Made by a program: the position numbers and the translations under genes. The notes below the pieces were generated by a model. It saw only the letters and a program-made list of their open reading frames with translations. It did no database searches and was not told the origin of the DNA. Below, piece by piece: positions 7,996 to 16,938 of a DNA stretch of 41,965 nucleotides. Position 1 is the stretch's first letter, and each line of letters starts with the position of its first letter. Origin of the DNA: an uncultured Bacillota bacterium (GTDB taxonomy: Bacteria; Bacillota_I; Bacilli_A; Erysipelotrichales; Erysipelotrichaceae). The stretch lies in assembly GCA_900319675.1 (NCBI GenBank), contig ONPK01000002.1:1-41965 (forward strand), given 5' to 3'.

Positions 7996-8915
7996 TTAAA
8001 CCAATCTTCTTCCTTGACGTACTTGTCAAATGAAGCAGATAAAGGTTCGTCAAGACATTCAGGGTACGCCAGAATGTTCTTGAACAGGGCCAAGCTCTTG
8101 GCAAAATAGAAACCGTCAGCGATTCTTTCGTCAATGGTGAAGCCGAAGCTCATTCCGTCCTTCATTTCATAAGTGCCGTCATCATTGAAGAATGGCATCT
8201 TGTGCATTCTGTTGGCCAGTACGAAGATTGAGTTCAGGGACCAGTTGATCAAATGATGATAGCTGGCTTCCATCTTGATTGAACCAAGGTTGGAAATGAA
8301 TACCGTAGCTCTGTATGGGTCAACTTCTTTGATTGCCTTTGGAATGATGTCATGATATACCATCCAGTTGAGTACGCGGATAACAAAGCGTAATATCGGA
8401 CGAGGAATCTTGTTAAAAGCCCTCATCATGTTGTTTGTTCCGTTGCTGTCAGTCTCAGGTTTTTCGGCATCTTTTCTGGTCTTGTATACTTCTGAACAGA
8501 TTTTGTCATGAATCTGATCAATGATCTTTGTGTCATTGTCTTCTGCAACCAGATACATTACGAATTCACCGGCATTGTCGGCAAACTTGTTCTTGGCAGT
8601 AAAGCAGAAGGAGATCTCTCTTCTCATGTAGTGCTTGTGGCCGGCAATGAAGATGTTCATCTTTGGTCTCATGTAGATCGTCTTGGCCAGGGCGGCTACG
8701 ACAACATGGAATATCGTATATTTGAATTCCGGTTTTTCACTGTTTTTCTTTTCAAGATATTTAACAACATTTGTCATGTCGAATGTTGCGTTCAGTAAAG
8801 CTTCATTCTCTGTTCTCGTACCCATGATGTAAGGCATGAATACGTGCATTGGGTCATTGCTGTGAACTAATGTGCCATCGCTTCTGTCTCCTGGCTGTCT
8901 TGTTTTCTGTGACAT
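7992..8915 (-). CDS. 2-oxoacid dehydrogenase acyltransferase (E2/CAT-fold)-like protein without lipoyl domain
   Basis: A 307-residue protein resembling the catalytic domain of E2 acyltransferases and chloramphenicol acetyltransferase, with YTIFHVVVAALAKTIYMRPKMN near the N-terminus and a C-terminal GFTIDERIADGFYFAKSL block. There is no lipoyl or peripheral-subunit-binding domain and no E1 or E3 gene nearby. The family's catalytic motif DHRxxDG reads DERIADG (residues 262-268), so the histidine is replaced by Glu263. It may have a different chemistry, act as a non-catalytic homotrimer, or use another base. A GGGAGGG ribosome site lies just upstream. It stands alone between convergent and divergent neighbours. 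Confidence 0.8.
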   Translation of the reverse strand: MSQKTRQPGDRSDGTLVHSNDPMHVFMPYIMGTRTENEALLNATFDMTNVVKYLEKKNSEKPEFKYTIFHVVVAALAKTIYMRPKMNIFIAGHKHYMRREISFCFTAKNKFADNAGEFVMYLVAEDNDTKIIDQIHDKICSEVYKTRKDAEKPETDSNGTNNMMRAFNKIPRPILRFVIRVLNWMVYHDIIPKAIKEVDPYRATVFISNLGSIKMEASYHHLINWSLNSIFVLANRMHKMPFFNDDGTYEMKDGMSFGFTIDERIADGFYFAKSLALFKNILAYPECLDEPLSASFDKYVKEEDWFN

Positions 8916-8941
8916 AATAACTAACCCTCCCTAACCCCAAA

Positions 8942-8971
8942 ATTATACCCTTTTTTCAGGGAGCTGTACAA
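8942..8971 (-). promoter_or_regulatory. Promoter of the E2-like gene
   Basis: On the minus strand, TTGTAC (8966-8971), an 18-base spacer and TATAAT (8942-8947), followed by the GGGAGGG ribosome site at 8924-8930. Confidence 0.6.
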
Positions 8972-9035
8972 CCTAAAAACACGCATTTGTTTATACTTTA
9001 GTTAGTTGTTTACCCTACTAAAAAAATACAGTTTA

Positions 9036-9044
9036 TGGTATCAT
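9036..9044 (+). promoter_or_regulatory. Extended -10 promoter of eno
   Basis: TGGTATCAT, an extended -10 about 31 bases before the eno start, with a GGGAGGG ribosome site between. No matching -35 is clear. Confidence 0.55.
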
Positions 9045-9048
9045 ATAA

Positions 9049-10407
<1,359 letters not shown>

Positions 10408-10426
10408 TACAGACCGTTAACTTATG

Positions 10427-10454
10427 AAGCGCTGGATAGTACCAGCGCTTTTTT
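10427..10454 (+). terminator. Intrinsic terminator of eno
   Basis: AAGCGCTGG / CCAGCGCTT stem with an ATAGTA loop, followed by TTTT. A TATAAT for the next gene (10456-10461) follows at once. Confidence 0.9.
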
Positions 10455-10486
10455 GTATAATGAATACATGAGTTGGAGATGATAAC

Positions 10487-11293
10487 ATGAAGAAGTTTCT
10501 GGTGACATTGATCATCGTTTTACTGTTCTCAGTGAATGTCGTTCACGCTGACATGGGTCCCAAACCGTCAGTGGACGTTTATTTCAAGGGCCTTAATGAG
10601 ACTGCTTATGCAGCCTTGTTAGGTGAGGGGGACGGCTATGGACCATGGCAAACCGTAGAAGAACCCCATGGTGCGGATGAGGAATCAAGGGCAGCTGAGA
10701 TGGCCTTCATGAACGTTCAGTATTTCAATTATCATTACTGGGGCAACTTTACCAAACTTGAAGGAAAGAACAACGGACTGCACTGGGGATATTTCGCACC
10801 GGAATCATTCATCATAGCGTTGTACTTTCCATCAACGGGAAAGGTGATGATTTCCGAACCGCAGTCAAGACGTTACTTTGAGCAGCACTACATATGCAAT
10901 GTTACGGAAAACGGTCTGGAGGTAAGGGAAGACAACAACATCCCGTTAAGGATCCTGATGATTGCCGTAAGGGTACTCATCACCATAGTGGTAGAGGTAT
11001 TGCTGGGAATGCTGTTTGGTTTCAGAAGCAAAAAGCAGATAGGCCTGATCGTAAAGACTAACCTGTTTACTCAGGCTATCGTAAACATCGTCTTCAGCGT
11101 TCTCGAATTAAGCGGCGGCCTGATGTTTGCGCTCATAATATACATACCTTTGGAGTTCATTATCTTCCTCATTGAAGGCATCATATACCACAAGCGTCTT
11201 GATCCGAAGTGGTACAAGACCTGGATCTACTCACTGTTTGCCAACGGCATTACCACTTACATCGGCATATTTGCCGGAGCATTTCTGAAGTAA
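10487..11293 (+). CDS. Membrane protein of unknown function with signal peptide
   Basis: This 268-residue protein has a signal peptide (MKKFLVTLIIVLLFSVNVVHA, cleavage likely after residue 21) followed by DMGPKPS, an extracellular domain of about 130 residues rich in aromatic residues, and three or four transmembrane segments from about residue 150 to the end. Proteins with this DMGPKPS start and a C-terminal membrane part occur as uncharacterised families in Firmicutes; no function is known to me. A GGAGATGAT region before ATG 10487 supplies a weak ribosome site. It is monocistronic between the eno terminator and a bidirectional terminator. Confidence 0.8.
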   Translation: MKKFLVTLIIVLLFSVNVVHADMGPKPSVDVYFKGLNETAYAALLGEGDGYGPWQTVEEPHGADEESRAAEMAFMNVQYFNYHYWGNFTKLEGKNNGLHWGYFAPESFIIALYFPSTGKVMISEPQSRRYFEQHYICNVTENGLEVREDNNIPLRILMIAVRVLITIVVEVLLGMLFGFRSKKQIGLIVKTNLFTQAIVNIVFSVLELSGGLMFALIIYIPLEFIIFLIEGIIYHKRLDPKWYKTWIYSLFANGITTYIGIFAGAFLK

Positions 11294-11296
11294 AAT

Positions 11297-11334
11297 AAAA
11301 AGTCATGATTTCGATTTCGATCATGACTTTTTGA
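11297..11334. terminator. Bidirectional terminator between convergent genes
   Basis: AAAAAGTCATGA / TCATGACTTTTT stem with a 12-base loop; A and T runs on both sides allow termination in both directions. Confidence 0.85.
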
Positions 11335-11805
11335 TTACTCTTCGTAGATTGTCTTAATGACTACAGGCTCAAGCGGACGGTCCTGCCAGTTGGTTCTTAC
11401 AGATGCCAGGTCATCCAGGACGTCGAAGCCTTCGATCATCTGACCGAATGCGGCATACTGACCGTCAAGGTGCGGTGTGTCAACGTGGCAGATGAAGAAC
11501 TGTGAACTTGCGCTGTTCGGGTCCATGCTTCTGGCCATTGAGATCGTTCCTCTTTTGTGGAGGTGATTGTTGTTGACGCCGTTGGACTTGAATTCTCCCT
11601 TGATGTCCTCATCGGAACCGCCCATGCCGGTACCGGTCGGGTCACCGCCCTGGATCATGAAGTTCCTGATTATGCGGTGGAAGATCAGTCCGTCGTAGAA
11701 GTGCTGGTTGACCAGTTTGATGAAGTTGGCTGTGGTTATCGGTGCGTTTTCGGCATCGAGTTCAAATTTCATTTTTCTTCCGTCATTCATTTCGATAACT
11801 ATCAT
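11335..11805 (-). CDS. Cyclophilin-type peptidyl-prolyl cis-trans isomerase
   Basis: A 156-residue cytoplasmic cyclophilin that catalyses proline isomerisation during folding. Characteristic residues are visible: FHRIIRNFMIQGGDPTGTGMGG with the active-site Arg, GTISMAR, SSQFFI and HLDGQYAAFGQ. It has no signal peptide. It starts one base after the smpB stop on the same strand, with AGAGG as ribosome site inside the smpB end, so the two are co-transcribed. Nothing is missing in the domain. Confidence 0.95.
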   Translation of the reverse strand: MIVIEMNDGRKMKFELDAENAPITTANFIKLVNQHFYDGLIFHRIIRNFMIQGGDPTGTGMGGSDEDIKGEFKSNGVNNNHLHKRGTISMARSMDPNSASSQFFICHVDTPHLDGQYAAFGQMIEGFDVLDDLASVRTNWQDRPLEPVVIKTIYEE

Positions 11806-11806
11806 G

Positions 11807-12253
11807 TTAATACCTCTTTACTGCTTTCTCTATTTCTCTCTGTGCATCACGCTGCTTGAGCGTCTGACGCTTGTCATATAAGTCCTTGCCTCTGGCCAGG
11901 GCTATTTCCATCTTTGCCAGACCCTTGACGAAGTACATTCTGGTTGGAACTACCGTATAGCCTTTCACCTGAACGGCTCTTTTGAGTTTGATAATCTCAT
12001 GCTTGTGGAGCAGCAGCTTTCTTAATCTTGTCTCATCATGGTTGAAGATGTTGCCATGGTCATACTGGGCAATGTGCATGTCACGGATAAAAGCTTCGTT
12101 ACCAACGAAGTCAATGTATGCATCCTTAAATTGTACGTGACCCTTGCGAACACTCTTGATCTCGGTTCCAGTCAGGGCTATGCCTGCCTCGTAGAACTCT
12201 TCCAGGAAATATTCGTGTCTGGCTTTTCTGTTTACAGCTATGACCTTTTCCAT
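11807..12253 (-). CDS. smpB: SsrA-binding protein SmpB
   Basis: Binds tmRNA and lets it enter stalled ribosomes for trans-translation. Conserved stretches are ARHEYFLEEFYEAGIALTGTEIKSVR near the start and the C-terminal RQTLKQRDAQREIEKA tail that lies in the mRNA channel; 148 residues is normal. GGGGAG precedes the ATG. It follows secG on the minus strand, but a terminator lies between them, and the rnr gene often found between secG and smpB in Firmicutes is absent. Its RNA partner ssrA lies about 21 kb away at 33707. Confidence 0.97.
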   Translation of the reverse strand: MEKVIAVNRKARHEYFLEEFYEAGIALTGTEIKSVRKGHVQFKDAYIDFVGNEAFIRDMHIAQYDHGNIFNHDETRLRKLLLHKHEIIKLKRAVQVKGYTVVPTRMYFVKGLAKMEIALARGKDLYDKRQTLKQRDAQREIEKAVKRY

Positions 12254-12270
12254 TCTGCTCCCCTTGTTTC

Positions 12271-12298
12271 TAAAAAAAAGACCGAACGGTCTCTTTTT
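12271..12298 (-). terminator. Terminator after secG
   Basis: On the minus strand AGACC GTTC GGTCT is followed by a run of eight T. The smpB promoter must lie here or smpB depends on readthrough. Confidence 0.75.
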
Positions 12299-12526
12299 CT
12301 AGCCTACTATTAGTTTGATAATTACTAGTATAAAGAATAAGATACCAGCAACCAGAGTAGCCATGGCGATGACTTTTTCAGGACCTCTTTCCTTTGCATT
12401 GCTGAAGAGATTCAGTCCGCCATTACCGCCTGCGAATGCACTGCTGACACCGGCAGATTTTCCACTCTGTAATAAAGTTAGAATAATGATTGCGACTGAG
12501 TCGATCAGGATAAGTACATCTAACAT
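12299..12526 (-). CDS. secG: Preprotein translocase subunit SecG
   Basis: A 75-residue membrane subunit of the SecYEG export channel. Two transmembrane segments (about residues 3-22 and 54-73) flank the cytosolic loop LLQSGKSAGVSSAFAGGNGGLNLF, a SecG hallmark. AAGGAG (minus strand 12534-12539) precedes the start, and a clear TTGAAT-17-TATAAT promoter lies upstream. It stands as its own unit with a terminator behind it. Confidence 0.95.
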   Translation of the reverse strand: MLDVLILIDSVAIIILTLLQSGKSAGVSSAFAGGNGGLNLFSNAKERGPEKVIAMATLVAGILFFILVIIKLIVG

Positions 12527-12553
12527 AGTGCGGCTCCTTTCTGATGCTCATAC

Positions 12554-12582
12554 ATTATAACAAACCATAATGCGTAATTCAA
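12554..12582 (-). promoter_or_regulatory. Promoter of secG
   Basis: On the minus strand TTGAAT (12577-12582), a 17-base spacer and TATAAT (12554-12559). Confidence 0.8.
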
Positions 12583-12600
12583 ATAGTTTTTACTGCATTA

Positions 12601-12629
12601 TAAAAGGTTATCTGTTCATCAGATAACCT
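12601..12629 (-). terminator. Terminator of the ECF S-component gene
   Basis: On the minus strand AGGTTATCTG / CAGATAACCT with a 5-base loop followed by TTTTA; just past the stop codon. Confidence 0.7.
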
Positions 12630-12635
12630 GTTCTG

Positions 12636-13160
12636 TTAATCAACATTGATCAGCTTGGCTCTTACCAGGGCAGTAATCAGAATCGGTATTATGATCAGCT
12701 GAATGATGATGCCAGGTAACGCAGTAACAAACGCAGCTGAGATCCAGGCCTGCATGGTATATGAACCGGCTCTTAATACAAGGGCATTGAGCAGACCGTA
12801 GCCAATACGACCGCACAGCATGCTGAGGATCAGTACGCAGTAGATCTTGGCAATCAGAGGCTTGATCCTGATGACCTTTGTCAGTAAACCTGACATCAGT
12901 CCGTACAGGGCAAGTTCGAATAACATGCTTGGCAATACCGGTGCCGGAGGCATTCCGAACATCAGGTGTGACAGTAACGGAGTCAGAATACCGGCGCATA
13001 AGCCGAATAACGGACCTACTGAGAATCCTGCCAGTAATACCGGAATGTGCATCGGCAGGAATATGCTGCCAGCATTAGGTACGGCGTGAAATGCCTGAGG
13101 TAAGGCAACACCCAGGGCAACGAATAAAGCGGTTAGTACAAGTCTTCTTGTGCTTGACAT
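12636..13160 (-). CDS. ECF transporter S component (vitamin-binding membrane subunit), substrate unknown
   Basis: A 174-residue membrane protein with about six hydrophobic helices, an N-terminus (RRLVLTALFVALGVALP) typical of ECF S components, and the substrate-side stretch FLPMHIPVLLAGFSVGPLFGLCAGILTPLLSH (described here only by its position, about residues 34-65). S components bind a vitamin or precursor and dock on a shared EcfAAT module, none of which is encoded here. The substrate cannot be read from the sequence. The long leader between its TTGACA-17-TAAACT promoter and AAAGGAG ribosome site holds two hairpins, the second terminator-like, so expression is probably controlled by a small-molecule-sensing RNA. 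Confidence 0.82.
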   Translation of the reverse strand: MSSTRRLVLTALFVALGVALPQAFHAVPNAGSIFLPMHIPVLLAGFSVGPLFGLCAGILTPLLSHLMFGMPPAPVLPSMLFELALYGLMSGLLTKVIRIKPLIAKIYCVLILSMLCGRIGYGLLNALVLRAGSYTMQAWISAAFVTALPGIIIQLIIIPILITALVRAKLINVD

Positions 13161-13180
13161 TGTGATGGTTCTCCTTTCAT

Positions 13181-13266
13181 AAAAACAGCCATGACGGCAT
13201 CGAAAAAAACTTTCCTAGCCTTCATGGCATGTTCTTGTTCAAGAAATCCAGCTTCATGCTGAACAA
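13181..13266 (-). promoter_or_regulatory. Structured leader of the ECF gene: candidate riboswitch/attenuator of unassigned class
   Basis: Read on the minus strand. Hairpin I (TTGTTCA at 13266-13260 with TGAACAA at 13241-13235) begins at the predicted transcript start. Hairpin II (GCCATGA at 13228-13222 with TCATGGC at 13194-13188, extended by an inner GGC/GCC) is followed by GTTTTTA, a terminator shape, just before the AAAGGAG ribosome site. Loop I holds GCATG, complementary to the CATGC that overlaps the 5' arm of hairpin II, which would give an alternative pairing. It does not match TPP, FMN, cobalamin, THF or preQ1-I/II consensus as I know them. Confidence 0.5.
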
Positions 13267-13270
13267 CATA

Positions 13271-13299
13271 AGTTTAGCTTTTGTCGCGTTGTGTGTCAA
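13271..13299 (-). promoter_or_regulatory. Promoter of the ECF S-component gene
   Basis: On the minus strand a perfect TTGACA (13294-13299), a 17-base spacer and TAAACT (13271-13276). The predicted start near 13264 leaves a leader of about 100 bases. Confidence 0.8.
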
Positions 13300-13316
13300 T
13301 AGATGTACATTTCCTA

Positions 13317-13325
13317 TGATATAAT
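13317..13325 (+). promoter_or_regulatory. Extended -10 promoter of the ABC-F gene
   Basis: TGATATAAT, a perfect extended -10, 17 bases before ATG 13343; divergent from the ECF promoter. Confidence 0.6.
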
Positions 13326-13342
13326 GCAGATGAGGTAAATTA

Positions 13343-14881
13343 ATGTTCGTAGTTAATGATCTGACCATATCCACCCTGAAGGGCAGAGTACTGCTTAAGG
13401 ACTTCAGCATGACTCTGAATCCGGATGACAGGATCGCTCTGATCGGGGAGGAAGGCAATGGCAAGAGTACGCTTCTGAAAATACTGGCAGGAATTGATGT
13501 GAGCAGCTACGTCACACATTCAGGCAGTATCTTTTGTGATGAGAAGACAGCCTACCTGCCCCAGAAGATCGAAGATGAATGGCTGGATGAGACGGTCTTT
13601 GGCTACATGGTCAGAGAAAATCATTATGATGAGATCGATTATGAACACTACAGTCATTATGCCGAACTGTATGATGCCCTGAAGGCGGTAAATCTGGATG
13701 CCTCAATACTTGATGATGAGAGACAGTTAAGAACATACAGCGGCGGGGAAAAGGTCAGAATTGCCATGGCCAAGCTGCTATACGGCAACCCCGACATTCT
13801 GTTACTGGACGAACCGACAAATGATCTTGATCTGGAAACTCTCATCTGGCTGGAGTCCTTCATCCGCAGTTCATCATTGCCAATGATCTTCATTTCCCAT
13901 GATGAGTCATTGCTGGAAAACTGCAGTAACGGAATCCTTCATCTGGAACAGCTGAAGAGAAAGCAGGAAGCAAGGATGACCTTTGCCAGGCTTAGTTACA
14001 GCGATTATGTCAGAGACCGTCTGCATTTCATTGAGCGCAATAACTCGATAGCAGCCAAGCAGAAGGCAGAGTACTTCAAGCAGATTGAAAAGTACCGGCA
14101 GATATATCAGAAAGTCGAACATCAGCAGGCGACCATATCCCGTCAGGACCCTCATGGAGGTCAGCTTCTCAAGAAGAAGATGCATGCTGTCAAGTCACTG
14201 GGCAGAAAACTTGATGAGAAGAAGGAAAACCTTACGGAAAGATTTGATCCGGAGGAAGCCATCAACATCTTCTTTGCGGATGTTGATCTCAATCCGGGCA
14301 AGGTCATACTGGACTATCATCTTGATGAACTGACAGTCGGTGAAAGGGTACTGGCCAGAAACATTGAACTGCAGGTCAGAGGAAGGGATAAGGTATGTCT
14401 GATCGGCAAGAACGGTTCGGGAAAGACGACATTGTTAAGAATGATGAAGGATGTCATCATGAGCGATGACAGCGTCCATGCCGGCTACATGCCGCAGAAC
14501 TATGATGAGATCATGGATTTTGACATATCACCTGTTGAATTTCTGAAGAAGGAAGGTACCAGAGAGGAGATCAGCAGGATAAGAACACATCTGGGATCTC
14601 TGAAGTTTACTGCTGAAGAGATGGAGCACGACATCAGGGAACTGTCTGAAGGTCAGAAGTGCAAGATCCTGTTACTGAAGCTGATACTGGATGGCTGCAA
14701 CGTGCTGATCATGGATGAACCGACCAGAAATCTTTCACCGCTATCCAATCCACAGGTAAGAAAGATGCTGATTGAGTACGGAGGCTGCATCATCGCAGTA
14801 AGCCACGACCGTAAGTTCATCGAAAATGTCTGCGATAAGGTATACATGCTGGATGAAGATGGTCTCCACAGCATGATGTAA
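13343..14881 (+). CDS. ABC-F family ATPase (soluble, two ATP-binding cassettes)
   Basis: This 512-residue protein has two nucleotide-binding domains and no membrane segment, as in ABC-F translation factors and ribosome-protection proteins. NBD1 has Walker A GEEGNGKST, signature YSGGE and Walker B LLLDEPTNDLD. A charged linker (about residues 205-310) follows. NBD2 has Walker A GKNGSGKTT, a degenerate signature LSEGQ and Walker B LIMDEPTRNLSPLS instead of the usual DEPTNHLD. The degenerate second site matches a known subset of Firmicutes ABC-F proteins. Whether it protects ribosomes from an antibiotic or has a housekeeping role is not visible. GAGG precedes ATG 13343. Confidence 0.9.
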   Translation: MFVVNDLTISTLKGRVLLKDFSMTLNPDDRIALIGEEGNGKSTLLKILAGIDVSSYVTHSGSIFCDEKTAYLPQKIEDEWLDETVFGYMVRENHYDEIDYEHYSHYAELYDALKAVNLDASILDDERQLRTYSGGEKVRIAMAKLLYGNPDILLLDEPTNDLDLETLIWLESFIRSSSLPMIFISHDESLLENCSNGILHLEQLKRKQEARMTFARLSYSDYVRDRLHFIERNNSIAAKQKAEYFKQIEKYRQIYQKVEHQQATISRQDPHGGQLLKKKMHAVKSLGRKLDEKKENLTERFDPEEAINIFFADVDLNPGKVILDYHLDELTVGERVLARNIELQVRGRDKVCLIGKNGSGKTTLLRMMKDVIMSDDSVHAGYMPQNYDEIMDFDISPVEFLKKEGTREEISRIRTHLGSLKFTAEEMEHDIRELSEGQKCKILLLKLILDGCNVLIMDEPTRNLSPLSNPQVRKMLIEYGGCIIAVSHDRKFIENVCDKVYMLDEDGLHSMM

Positions 14882-14923
14882 ACAATATATAATTAAGATA
14901 AGCTTGAAAGAAGGATAATCAAC

Positions 14924-15958
14924 ATGAACAGAGAACATTTCGGCAAGAGTCCAAAAGGCGAGGAAGTATCACTGTATACCCTGAAAAATGACAGAATCAC
15001 GGCCAGAATAACCGATTTCGGGGCAACTCTGGTTTCTCTGGTAGTAAAGGATGCCAGGGGAGAAGACAGGGATGTGGTTCTGGGCTACAGATCACTTGAA
15101 CCATATTTTGACAACCCGGCCTGCATGGGAGCTACCATTGCCCCGTGTGCCAACAGAACGGCCAACGCTTCATATGTCATTGACGGCGTAAGATATCAGA
15201 TGAGCATAAATGACGGCAGGAACAATCTGCATTCAGATCTGGTAAACGGTGCTCATAAGAGAGTATGGAGTCTGAAAAATGAAACTGACAGTTCTCTGAC
15301 CTTTGAACTGGAGATGGCCGACGGTGATCTGGGTTTCCCGGGAAACAGAACGATCAACGTAACATACGGCATAAGCGAGGGAACTCTGTCCATCGAATAC
15401 AGGATCAGAAGCGATAAGACAACGGTGTTCAATCCAACCAATCACAGTTACTTCAATCTGAGCGGTCATGACAGCAGTGACATCCTTGATGACTGGCTGA
15501 AGCTTGACTGCACCTGCTTTACTCCCGTAGTTGCCGGTTCAATTCCTGACGGCAGCATACTGGAAGTGAAGGGAACACCGATGGATTTCACAGAGGGAAA
15601 GACCATTGGCAGGGACTTTGATCTTAACTATGAACAGCTTAAGCTGACAAACGGCTATGACCACAACTTCGTCATTGACGGTTATGACGGTACGTTAAGA
15701 CACTTTGCCACTCTCAAGAGCAATAAGACGGGAATAGTATTGGACGGCTATACGACAATGCCTGGCGTTCAGGTATATGCCGGTAACTTCGTTGAGAGCG
15801 ATGAGGGTAAAAACGGGGCAAGCTACAGGGCTCATGACGGTGTATGTCTGGAAACTCAGTTCTTCCCGAATTCCGCCAACCAGGAGGGTTTCGTTTCTCC
15901 TGTCATCAACGGGAATGAAGAATACTGTTACCGTACGGAATACAGGTTCAGTTGCTAA
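14924..15958 (+). CDS. galM: Aldose 1-epimerase (mutarotase)
   Basis: Interconverts alpha and beta anomers of aldoses in the cytoplasm. The galactose-mutarotase fold is recognised from ITDFGATLVSL near the start, APCANRTANASY, NNLHSDL, FNPTNHSYFNLSG with a catalytic His, YDHNFVID and CLETQFFPN with the catalytic Glu; 344 residues is normal. Ribosome site GAAAGAAGG upstream of ATG 14924; a TATAAT at 14888-14893 right after the ABC-F stop may give it its own promoter. No other galactose gene lies beside it, so its role is probably general. Confidence 0.95.
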   Translation: MNREHFGKSPKGEEVSLYTLKNDRITARITDFGATLVSLVVKDARGEDRDVVLGYRSLEPYFDNPACMGATIAPCANRTANASYVIDGVRYQMSINDGRNNLHSDLVNGAHKRVWSLKNETDSSLTFELEMADGDLGFPGNRTINVTYGISEGTLSIEYRIRSDKTTVFNPTNHSYFNLSGHDSSDILDDWLKLDCTCFTPVVAGSIPDGSILEVKGTPMDFTEGKTIGRDFDLNYEQLKLTNGYDHNFVIDGYDGTLRHFATLKSNKTGIVLDGYTTMPGVQVYAGNFVESDEGKNGASYRAHDGVCLETQFFPNSANQEGFVSPVINGNEEYCYRTEYRFSC

Positions 15959-15965
15959 GGTCTGA

Positions 15966-15996
15966 TTGACAACAGAGTCAGTTCATATAGTATAAT
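15966..15996 (+). promoter_or_regulatory. Promoter of the DUF4428 gene
   Basis: TTGACA (15966-15971) and TATAAT (15991-15996) with a long 19-base spacer, or TAGTAT (15988-15993) with 16. Confidence 0.55.
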
Positions 15997-16042
15997 ATCT
16001 AGGTAGATATATTATGCAAGAATAATAATGAAGGAGGATAAT

Positions 16043-16816
16043 ATGGGCTTTTTAGATGGTATTTTTGAAAGAAAGACATGTGACATCTGCGGAGAAAAGT
16101 GCGGTGTATTGGGCGGCACAAAGCTCAAGGACGGCAGACTTGACAAGAACTGCGTTAATAAGCTGTCACCGTTACTGGGCTATCTGAAGAACTATACAGT
16201 TGAAGACATCAGGGAACATCTGGCATACCGTGAGGAAAACGAACAGATCGTAAAGGGATTCAACGTTACTCACATTGCCGGCGCAGATGGCACCAAGCTG
16301 TACATTGACGCTGAAAACAGACTGTTCTTCGTCAGCAGCAGTGATAACTGGAGAGCTTCAAATCCTGACGTTCTGAGTTTTGACCAGATCATTGACGGTG
16401 ATCTTAACATCGTTGAAGACAAGAAGGAAGTAATGAAGAAGGATGAAAACGGCAAGGAAGTCAGCTACAATCCAAAGCGTTACGAATACAGCTATAACTT
16501 CTATGTCAAGGTCAATGTTAATTCTCCATGGTTCAATTCTCTGAACATCAAGGTAAACAGAAACAAGATTGACGGCTTTGACAATGAAGCCTATGATGAT
16601 GCTTATCTGTACAGTGAAGAAGTATGTGAAGTCATCAACATGCTCAAGGATGCTGAGCCTGAGGAAATCACTGAAGCCATTGATTACTTCAAGGACAGGA
16701 TCGCTCAGCCAAAGCGCAAGTATGACGTTACCTATTACGCTGATACCAAGTCACTGAGAAAGGGACACGATTATTACATTCAGCGCGACCCGAGAAAGTC
16801 ACACTACCGTTTCTAG
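16043..16816 (+). CDS. DUF4428-type zinc-ribbon protein of unknown function
   Basis: A 257-residue cytoplasmic protein whose N-terminus has four cysteines (C13, C16, C20, C38 in TCDICGEKCGVLGG and DKNCV), the pattern of the DUF4428 zinc ribbon. The remaining 200 residues look like a PH-like or beta-rich domain followed by an acidic helix and a basic C-terminus; function is unknown. ATG 16043 is chosen over an in-frame ATG at 16028 because AAGGAGG lies between them at the right distance. It ends at a terminator, so it is probably monocistronic. Confidence 0.78.
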   Translation: MGFLDGIFERKTCDICGEKCGVLGGTKLKDGRLDKNCVNKLSPLLGYLKNYTVEDIREHLAYREENEQIVKGFNVTHIAGADGTKLYIDAENRLFFVSSSDNWRASNPDVLSFDQIIDGDLNIVEDKKEVMKKDENGKEVSYNPKRYEYSYNFYVKVNVNSPWFNSLNIKVNRNKIDGFDNEAYDDAYLYSEEVCEVINMLKDAEPEEITEAIDYFKDRIAQPKRKYDVTYYADTKSLRKGHDYYIQRDPRKSHYRF

Positions 16817-16824
16817 AGATAAAC

Positions 16825-16850
16825 AGCCAGAACAGCAGGTTCTGGCTTTT
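16825..16850 (+). terminator. Terminator of the DUF4428 gene
   Basis: AGCCAGAAC / GTTCTGGCT with an AGCAG loop and TTTT. A second, looser GCCAGAA...TTCTGGC pair follows at 16855-16883. Confidence 0.8.
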
Positions 16851-16938
16851 ATGCGGCCAGAACTGAAAAATGTTGAATTCTGGCGGGAGAATATACATAA
16901 TAAAGGGGATAACAAATAACTATTGGAGGTGTTTACAT

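Noticed and set aside
11557-11859. Plus-strand ORF opposite the cyclophilin gene
   Set aside because: It is the complement of a clear cyclophilin gene, has no family resemblance and no ribosome site. The same applies to the other long antisense frames over uvrB, enolase, ftsE and the Na/Pi gene.
13181-13266. Assignment of the ECF leader to TPP, THF, preQ1 or cobalamin riboswitch
   Set aside because: The conserved core sequences of these classes are not found, and the leader is too short for FMN or cobalamin.
13235-13266. H-type pseudoknot in the ECF leader from GCATG and CATGC
   Set aside because: The loop that would span the 7-bp stem is only three bases, which is geometrically unlikely; the pairing is better read as an alternative fold.
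16825-16883. Repeated GCCAGAA/TTCTGGC units as a repeat family
   Set aside because: The first pair is a normal terminator and the second is loose; two copies are not enough to call a repeat element.
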